From Nonomuraea pusilla (GTDB lineage Bacteria; Actinomycetota; Actinomycetes; Streptosporangiales; Streptosporangiaceae): 64,000 nucleotides of DNA. Each line of letters opens with the position of its first letter. The stretch's first letter is position 1. This document shows, one piece after another, positions 59,232 through 64,000 of this stretch. A program made the translations under genes and the position numbers. The notes below the pieces were generated by a model. The model searched no databases. It saw only the letters and a program-made list of their open reading frames with translations, and was not told where the DNA came from. The stretch is from contig NZ_FOBF01000009.1 of assembly GCF_900109355.1 (NCBI RefSeq), positions 62,001 to 126,000 of the forward strand, in the 5' to 3' direction.

Positions 59232-59831
59232 TCAAGCGCGAAGGGCGTCGATCAGGGCGTCGACGGCGGCGAGCGCGGCGGCCGTGTCGAGTCCGGCGCG
59301 GGAGACCAGGGAAAGGCCCTGGACGGTGAACAGCAGGAGTTGCGCCTGGGCCTCGGGGGTGGCGGCCGGGGTGACCTCGCCGGCGGCCTGCGCGCGCCGT
59401 AGGGCGTCGGCGACGATCCGGGTGAAGCGGGCGTGCGAGCGGGCCACGATCTCGCGGGCCTCGGCGTCCTGCGGGACCAGTTCGGCGGTGGTGTTGCCGA
59501 TCATGCACCCTTGCGGAACGCCGGCGTCGGAGGCGTACTCGTGCGCCCGGGCCGGGTTGGCGAGCACCTCGCGCAGCGCCGGCAGCACCGGCCCGGCCTC
59601 CAGCGCCGCGATCAGCTCGCGCTCGTAGGTGTCCCAGTACAACTGGACCGCCGCCAGGTAGAACTGCCGCTTGTCGCCGAAGGCGCCGTACAGGCTGCCC
59701 CGCTCCAGCGCCAGCACCTCGACGAGGTCCTGAATGGAAGTCGCTCCGTAGCCCCGGGACCAGAACAGCAGGAGCGCGCGCTCCAGGGCCTGGTCCTTGT
59801 CGAATGCGCGGGGGCGTCCCGTCCGTGCCAC
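59232..59831 (-). CDS. TetR/AcrR family transcriptional regulator
   Basis: A 199-aa repressor. Its HTH is PRAFDKDQALERALLLFWSRGYGATSIQDLVEVLALERGSLYGAFGDKRQFY (residues ~7-58). The ligand domain contains GCMIGNTTAELVPQDAEAREIV, a stretch common to regulators near SDRs and reductases with electrophile-like ligands. The Cys in QGCMIGN could sense electrophiles. The GTG at 59831 begins VARTGRPRAFD. It is divergent from an SDR gene, with two 18-bp direct repeats in the shared promoter region. Confidence 0.92.
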   Translation of the reverse strand: MARTGRPRAFDKDQALERALLLFWSRGYGATSIQDLVEVLALERGSLYGAFGDKRQFYLAAVQLYWDTYERELIAALEAGPVLPALREVLANPARAHEYASDAGVPQGCMIGNTTAELVPQDAEAREIVARSHARFTRIVADALRRAQAAGEVTPAATPEAQAQLLLFTVQGLSLVSRAGLDTAAALAAVDALIDALRA

Positions 59832-59850
59832 ATCCCCAGGTTACGACTTT

Positions 59851-59914
59851 TTGACCGCTCGCACAAAAGACCGTACGGTGAGGGCCGGCCGACTTATTGA
59901 ACGATCACACAGAA
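59851..59914. promoter_or_regulatory. Direct-repeat operator between the TetR and SDR genes
   Basis: TTGACCGCTCGCACAAAA (59851-59868) and TTGAACGATCACACAGAA (59897-59914) agree at 14 of 18 positions and are offset by 46 bp, about 4.4 helical turns. They lie in the AT-rich divergent promoter region and look like two TetR sites. Confidence 0.75.
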
Positions 59915-59958
59915 GTCGGCGGCGCGCGGACGCGCCAGAGGAGGAGAGGCGGGATCAC

Positions 59959-60699
59959 ATGGACTTCCAGGGAAAGACGGCGTTGATCACGGGATCAGGC
60001 GCCATCGGCGGGCTCGGGCACGCGACAGCGAGGATCCTCGCCGGCGGCGGGGCCAACGTGATCATCACCGGCACGGACCCGGACCGCGGCGCGCAGGTTG
60101 TGGACGACGTGCGGGAGAGCGCGACCGGCACCGTGCGCTTCATTCCCGCCGACCTGGCCGACCCGCAGGCCGTGCGGCGGCTGGCCGAGGACGCCGGGGC
60201 GGTGGACATCCTCGTCAACAACGCGGGCGTCGTCCCGTTCAGCGCGACCGCCGACCAGGACATCGCCGCCTACGACGCCGCCTTCGCCGTCAACGTGCGC
60301 GCGCCGTTCATCCTGGTCGCCCGGCTCGCGCCGAAGATGGCCGCCGGCGGGGGCGGCAGCATCGTGAACGTCACCTCCACCGCCGCCGGCCTGGGCATGC
60401 CGCCGATGGCGGTCTACGGCGCCACCAAGGCGGCGCTCGAATCCCTGACCCGCACCTGGGCGGCCGAGTTCGCCGCCTCGAACGTGCGCGTCAACGCCGT
60501 GTCGCCCGGCCCGATGACCACCTCCAAGGTGGTGGCGGCCATGGGCCCGGACCTCGGCGGCATGGGACTGACGACCGCGCTCAAGCGCGCCGCCGACCCC
60601 GCCGAAGTCGCCCAGGTCATCGCCTTCATCGCCGGCGAGCAGGCGAGTTACGTGACCGGCGCCGTCGTGGCCGCCGACGGCGGCCGCACCGCCATCTGA
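59959..60699 (+). CDS. SDR-family NAD(P)-dependent oxidoreductase
   Basis: A 246-aa classical SDR. The coenzyme motif is ALITGSGAIGGLGHATA with one extra residue compared with TGxxxGIG. The catalytic tetrad elements are NNAG in DILVNNAGVVPFS, Ser in VNVTSTAAG and Tyr/Lys in VYGATKAALES. The NPGP-like turn is AVSPGPMTT. The ATG at 59959 has GAGGAGAGGCGGG upstream. It is divergent from the TetR gene with shared repeats, so it is probably induced by the compound it reduces or oxidises. Confidence 0.9.
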   Translation: MDFQGKTALITGSGAIGGLGHATARILAGGGANVIITGTDPDRGAQVVDDVRESATGTVRFIPADLADPQAVRRLAEDAGAVDILVNNAGVVPFSATADQDIAAYDAAFAVNVRAPFILVARLAPKMAAGGGGSIVNVTSTAAGLGMPPMAVYGATKAALESLTRTWAAEFAASNVRVNAVSPGPMTTSKVVAAMGPDLGGMGLTTALKRAADPAEVAQVIAFIAGEQASYVTGAVVAADGGRTAI

Positions 60700-60831
60700 C
60701 CCCGGACATGCCGGTCAGCACCACGTCCGCAGTGAGGAAGCCGGCCTCCGGGGGTGTCCCGTGATGGCGGGGACGGCCCGTCATCGTCACCAGGAATCAC
60801 GCGCCTCGGCGCGAGTGAGGAAATGAGTTCA

Positions 60832-61581
60832 ATGGGTCGTCTTGCGGGAAAGCACGCACTGATCACGGGCGGGACGAGCGGCATCGGGCTTGAGACCGCC
60901 CGTGAGTTCCTCGCCGAGGGAGCCACTGTCGCGATCACCGGCCGCTCGCGGGAACGCCTGGCCGAGGCCGCCCGGCAGCTGGACGGCCCGCTGCTGCCCA
61001 TCGTCAGCGACGCCGGCGACGTGCCCGGCCAGGCGGCGCTCGCGGCGCGGCTGCGGGAGGAGTGGCCGCGGCTCGACGTCGTGATGAGCAACGCCGCCGA
61101 CGTCACCCACCTCCCGATCGAGGAATGGACCGAGGAGGCGTTCGACCGGCTCGTCGCCACCGATCTCAAGGGGCCGTTCTTCCTGATCAAGGCCCTGCTG
61201 CCGCTCCTGTCACGGCAGGCCTCGGTCATCCTGGTCGGCTCCGTCTCCGCTTTCATCGGGCACGAGAACGCGGCGGTCTACGGCGCCGCCAAGGCCGGCC
61301 TGCTGTCCTTCGCCCGCGGGCTGACCTACGAGCTGAAGGACCGGGGCATCCGGGTCAACGGGCTGAGCCCGGGGCCGACCCTCACGGGCACGTTCACGTC
61401 GCTCGGCCCCGAGCGACAGGCCGCCGTCTACGACGAGCTCCGGCGGACGGTGCCCCTGCATCGCATCGGCACCGCCACCGAGCTGGCGAAGGCGGCTGTC
61501 TACCTCGCCTCCGACGAGTCCGCCTACACCGCCGGCACCGTCCTGCGCGTCGACGGCGGCATCGGAGAACTCGCCTACTGA
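60832..61581 (+). CDS. SDR-family oxidoreductase
   Basis: A 249-aa classical SDR: coenzyme motif ALITGGTSGIGLETA, VVMSNAADVT (instead of NNAG), Ser in VGSVSAFIGH and YxxxK in VYGAAKAGLLS. The ATG at 60832 (GRLAGKHAL) is favoured because the only purine-rich site, GAGG at 60817-60820, lies 11 nt before it and only 2 nt before the ATG at 60823. It lies 132 nt downstream of the first SDR, probably in the same TetR-controlled unit. Its 3' end abuts the convergent ECF sigma gene. Confidence 0.9.
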   Translation: MGRLAGKHALITGGTSGIGLETAREFLAEGATVAITGRSRERLAEAARQLDGPLLPIVSDAGDVPGQAALAARLREEWPRLDVVMSNAADVTHLPIEEWTEEAFDRLVATDLKGPFFLIKALLPLLSRQASVILVGSVSAFIGHENAAVYGAAKAGLLSFARGLTYELKDRGIRVNGLSPGPTLTGTFTSLGPERQAAVYDELRRTVPLHRIGTATELAKAAVYLASDESAYTAGTVLRVDGGIGELAY

Positions 61582-61584
61582 CCG

Positions 61585-62820
61585 CTACCGCAGTTGGTCG
61601 CGACGGCGGGTGAGATAGGCGGTCTCGCCGGTGTTGCCGGCCAGCTCGATGGCGCGGTCGTAGGCCGCGCGCGACTGCCGGCCGCGGCCCAGCCGGCGCA
61701 GCAGGTCGGCGCGGGTGGCGTGGTAGGCGTGATAGCCGGCCAACGCCTCGGCGAGGCGGTCGACGATGGCCAGTGCCACCTCCGGCCCGTCGAGCTCGGC
61801 CACGGCGACGGCCCGGTTGAGTGCGATGATCGGCGAGGGGTCGAGGCGGACGAGCTGGTCGTACAGGGCGAGAACCTGCGACCAGTCGGTGTCGCGGATG
61901 TCGCGGGCGGAGGTGTGCACCGCGTTGATCGCGGCGAGGATCTGATAGCGACCCGGGGCCACCCCGCCGGCGGCGGCGGCCAGGCGCTCGCGCACCAGCC
62001 GGTGGCCTTCGGCGATCAGTTCCGCGTCCCAGGCGCCGCGGTCCTGCTCGGTCAGGGGGACCAGTTCGCCTCCTGCCGAGACCCGGGCGGGGCGTCGGGC
62101 CTCGATGAGCAGCATCAGCGCCAGCAGCCCGGCCACTTCTCCGTCCTGCGGCAGGAGCGCGCGGATCAGGCGGGTGAGCCGGATCGCCTCGGTGGTCAGG
62201 TCGTGTCGTACGGGATCGGTGCCGGGGCCGCTGGCCAGGTAGCCCTCGTTGAAGACGAGGAACAGGACGGCCAGGACGCCGGAGACACGAGCCGGCAGAT
62301 CGTCGGCGGACGGCATCCGATAGGGGATGCCGGCCGCCTTGATCTTGGCCTTCGCGCGGGTGATGCGCCGCTCCATGGCGGCCCCCTGCACCAGGAAGGC
62401 GCGGGCGATCTCGGACACGGTCAGACCGCCGACCATGCGCAGCGTCAACGCCACGCGCGCTTCCATCGCCAGCGCCGGGTGACAGCAGGTGAAGATCAGC
62501 CGGAGCCGGTCGTCGTCGATGGCGCCCAGCGGCGCGGGTGGGGTGTTGTCGTACACCATCTGCGCCTCCCTGTGCTTGCCGTCGCGCTTGTTCTCCCGCC
62601 GGATCCGGTCGATGGCCTTGCGGTTGGCGGTGGTGGTCAGCCACGCGCCCGGGTTGGGAGGCAGGCCGTCGGCCCGCCACCGCTCGACGGCGGTCGCGAA
62701 CGCCTCGGCCGCCGCCTCCTCGGCGATGTCGAGGTCGCCGAAGCGCCTGGTCAGGGCCGCCACCACCCGCGCCCATTCGTCGCGATGGGCCCGGATGACC
62801 GCCTGCTCGACGTCGTTCAC
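61585..62820 (-). CDS. ECF42-type RNA polymerase sigma factor with TPR-like C-terminal extension
   Basis: A 411-aa sigma factor. Region 2 is RDEWARVVAALTRRFGDLDIAEEAAAEAF; region 4 includes RVALTLRMVGGLTVSEIARAFLVQGAAMERRITRAKAKI. The ~200-residue C-terminal extension (from ~210) is a helical TPR-like domain (LVRLDPSPIIALNRAVAVAELDGPEVALAIV). This is the architecture of ECF42 factors, whose extension replaces an anti-sigma factor and which sit next to DGPF-domain proteins. The GTG at 62820 overlaps the stop of the DGPF gene (GTGA). The operon is DHFR-like, DGPF and sigma. Confidence 0.93.
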   Translation of the reverse strand: MNDVEQAVIRAHRDEWARVVAALTRRFGDLDIAEEAAAEAFATAVERWRADGLPPNPGAWLTTTANRKAIDRIRRENKRDGKHREAQMVYDNTPPAPLGAIDDDRLRLIFTCCHPALAMEARVALTLRMVGGLTVSEIARAFLVQGAAMERRITRAKAKIKAAGIPYRMPSADDLPARVSGVLAVLFLVFNEGYLASGPGTDPVRHDLTTEAIRLTRLIRALLPQDGEVAGLLALMLLIEARRPARVSAGGELVPLTEQDRGAWDAELIAEGHRLVRERLAAAAGGVAPGRYQILAAINAVHTSARDIRDTDWSQVLALYDQLVRLDPSPIIALNRAVAVAELDGPEVALAIVDRLAEALAGYHAYHATRADLLRRLGRGRQSRAAYDRAIELAGNTGETAYLTRRRDQLR

Positions 62821-63140
62821 AGGAACGGCCGCACCTCGAGCTTCCGGTCGCAGATCTTCGACGCCTCGGCGGCGAGCCTGAGCGCCACGTCCAGATCGGG
62901 GCACTCCCACACCCAGACGCCGGCGAGGTACTCCTTCGACTCCACGAAAGGCCCGTCGCTGAACACCGTCTGCTCGCCCCGGTTGTCGACGACCGTGGCC
63001 GCGTCGGTGTCCGCGAGCCCGCCCGCGAAGACCCAGTAGCCCTCGGCGATCAGTCGTTCGTTGAACGCGCTGATGGCAGGCTGCCTGTCCGTGCTGCCGG
63101 GATCGCTCTTGTCATCGATCACGGAAACCAGGTATCGCAT
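62817..63140 (-). CDS. DGPF/YCII-domain protein
   Basis: A 107-aa YCII-related protein. The defining DGPF motif is present (FSDGPFVESKEYLAGVWVW), after MRYLVSVIDDK and AEGYWVFAGGL. These proteins are the standard partners of ECF42 sigma factors, with unknown chemistry; a small-molecule or metal-binding role is likely. The ATG at 63140 has GGAGGTGATC 5 nt upstream. Its stop overlaps the sigma start by 4 nt. Confidence 0.92.
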   Translation of the reverse strand: MRYLVSVIDDKSDPGSTDRQPAISAFNERLIAEGYWVFAGGLADTDAATVVDNRGEQTVFSDGPFVESKEYLAGVWVWECPDLDVALRLAAEASKICDRKLEVRPFL

Positions 63141-63166
63141 CTGGAGATCACCTCCTGTGGTGGGCT

Positions 63167-63775
63167 TCAGGCCGTCGCGTACCGCGGGCGTCCGGCCGGC
63201 CGGTAGACCTGGGTCGTCACGCCCTTCGAGTCGACCCGCGACTCGACCAGGTCGAGCGCGAGATCCGGACCGGTCTCGGGGAACAGTCTCGCGCCCTGGC
63301 CGAGGATCACCGGGATCACGATCAGCGTCATCTCGTCGACCAGGTCGTTCTCCAGCAGCCACCGGATCAGGATGCCACTGCCGTGCACCTGCAGCTCACC
63401 CCCGGGCTTGGCCTTCAGCTCGCCGATGGCCGCCGCGAGGTCACCGCGGAGGACGGTCGTGTCCTCCCAGCGCGGCGTGGTGAGCGTGGTCGAGGCGACG
63501 TACTTGGGGGCCTGGTTCAAGGCCACGCCGATGGGATGGGCGCGCATCTGGTCGATCGATCCCCACGAGCCGGCGAACAGCTCATAGGTGTGCCGGCCGA
63601 ACAGGAACGCCTCGGCGCGCTGGTAGGTCCGCGTGATGAACGTCCTGGTCTCGTCGTCGCCCTTCCCCAGGGCCCATCCGCCGCGCTCGAATCCGTTCCT
63701 GCGGTCATCCGACGCGGCGCCGTTTCCCTGCATCACTCCGTCGATGGTGACCTGAGTCATGGTCGTCAGCTTCAT
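63167..63775 (-). CDS. Dihydrofolate reductase-like (RibD C-terminal domain) protein
   Basis: A 202-aa protein: MTQVTIDGVMQGNG, FLFGRHTYELFAGSWGSID, KYVASTTLTTPRWEDTTVL, ELQVHGSGILIRWLLENDLVDEMTLIVIPVILGQGARLF. This is the RibD_C/DHFR-like fold that binds NADPH. Stand-alone members are common beside DGPF/ECF42 genes, with unknown substrates. The ATG at 63775 has AAGGAA upstream. It is first in the operon, 26 nt before the DGPF gene. A 7-bp stem-loop (GCCGCCC 63799-63805 with GGGCGGC 63812-63818) lies in the presumed 5' leader. Confidence 0.9.
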   Translation of the reverse strand: MKLTTMTQVTIDGVMQGNGAASDDRRNGFERGGWALGKGDDETRTFITRTYQRAEAFLFGRHTYELFAGSWGSIDQMRAHPIGVALNQAPKYVASTTLTTPRWEDTTVLRGDLAAAIGELKAKPGGELQVHGSGILIRWLLENDLVDEMTLIVIPVILGQGARLFPETGPDLALDLVESRVDSKGVTTQVYRPAGRPRYATA

Positions 63776-63974
63776 GATCGCGGTTCCTTCGCCTTGGCGC
63801 CGCCCTCTTGCGGGCGGCCTCACCTCAGCTACGAACACCACCGCCCCGCTCCGACACCTCCTCCCGAACTTCTCCGAAGAATTCTCCGCCGAGACGGCCC
63901 TCCGGTCAGGCGGTCGGGCGGCTGCACGAGCTCGGCACCGTTGCCGGTCTCGGCGTGAAGTGACGTCCGGGGCT

Positions 63975-64000
63975 CTACAGGTAGAGCCGCAGCAGGTCCT
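63975..64000 (-). CDS. Possible C-terminal end of a minus-strand gene, cut by the window
   Basis: On the minus strand the last bases read DLLRLYL followed by TAG at 63977-63975. This is consistent with a C-terminus of a gene entering from the right, but eight codons cannot prove it. The 63776-63974 stretch otherwise holds only the upstream region of the DHFR-like gene. Confidence 0.25.

Overview
This window looks like chromosomal DNA of a very GC-rich actinomycete. GTG and TTG starts are frequent, many neighbouring genes overlap by 4 nt (ATGA, GTGA, TTGA), and several promoters appear leaderless. The gene content (type VII secretion locus with mycosin, AccA-type biotin carboxylase/BCCP, LpdA-like quinone reductase, SCO4848-like membrane protein next to a D-Ala-D-Ala carboxypeptidase, ECF42 and MerR/ECF modules, receptor-type Ser/Thr kinases) fits Streptosporangiaceae such as Nonomuraea best. 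That genus-level call is an inference from recognised families, not from a marker gene. No rRNA, tRNA, CRISPR array, prophage or insertion sequence was seen.

Layout. 1-10.5 kb is a type VII secretion (ESX-like) locus: eccD (cut by the left edge), eccC, a 95-aa small protein coupled to a WXG-lytic transglycosylase fusion, a membrane pseudokinase, mycosin mycP and one WXG100 gene. 10.7-18.3 kb holds accA, a TPM-like membrane protein, an O-methyltransferase, DoxX with a striking operator, a degenerate minisatellite, lpdA and a gamma-glutamylcyclotransferase-like gene. 18.3-24.4 kb has an MHS-type MFS transporter divergent from an AsnC/Lrp regulator, followed by an M20 peptidase, purine nucleoside phosphorylase and a phosphohexo/pentomutase. 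24.5-29.8 kb has a MerR-ECF sigma-GyrI operon with a classic 19-bp-spacer MerR promoter, then TetR, acyl-CoA ligase and enoyl-CoA hydratase. 29.9-34.7 kb has a PH-domain protein, adenosine deaminase, cupin, AMIN-like lipoprotein and an MFS exporter with divergent MarR.

34.8-41.6 kb is a tightly overlapped nucleoside uptake and salvage operon (BMP lipoprotein, ATPase, two permeases, cytidine deaminase, thymidine phosphorylase). With add at 31 kb and pnp plus mutase at 22 kb, the window encodes most of a path from external nucleosides to bases and sugar phosphates. 41.9-47 kb carries a secreted X-Pro dipeptidyl-peptidase, an M20 amidohydrolase and a PGM1-like ATP-grasp peptide ligase. The ligase has an approximately 500-nt leader that contains an unannotated 57-codon ORF and a 17-bp perfect palindrome. 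47-54.7 kb carries housekeeping and envelope genes (D,D-carboxypeptidase, YihY, amidohydrolase/MarR, trpS, CNNM/CorC protein, galE). 54.8-59 kb holds mdh, a Ser/Thr kinase fused to a periplasmic amino-acid-binding domain, and a polysaccharide deacetylase. 59.2-63.8 kb has TetR, two SDR enzymes and a DHFR-like/DGPF/ECF42 operon.

The most promising unexplained items are the PGM1-like ligase with its candidate precursor peptide (45.1-47 kb), and the T7SS locus that pairs a catalytically dead receptor kinase with a WXG-transglycosylase effector. Both are hypotheses from reading the sequence; no database search was possible.
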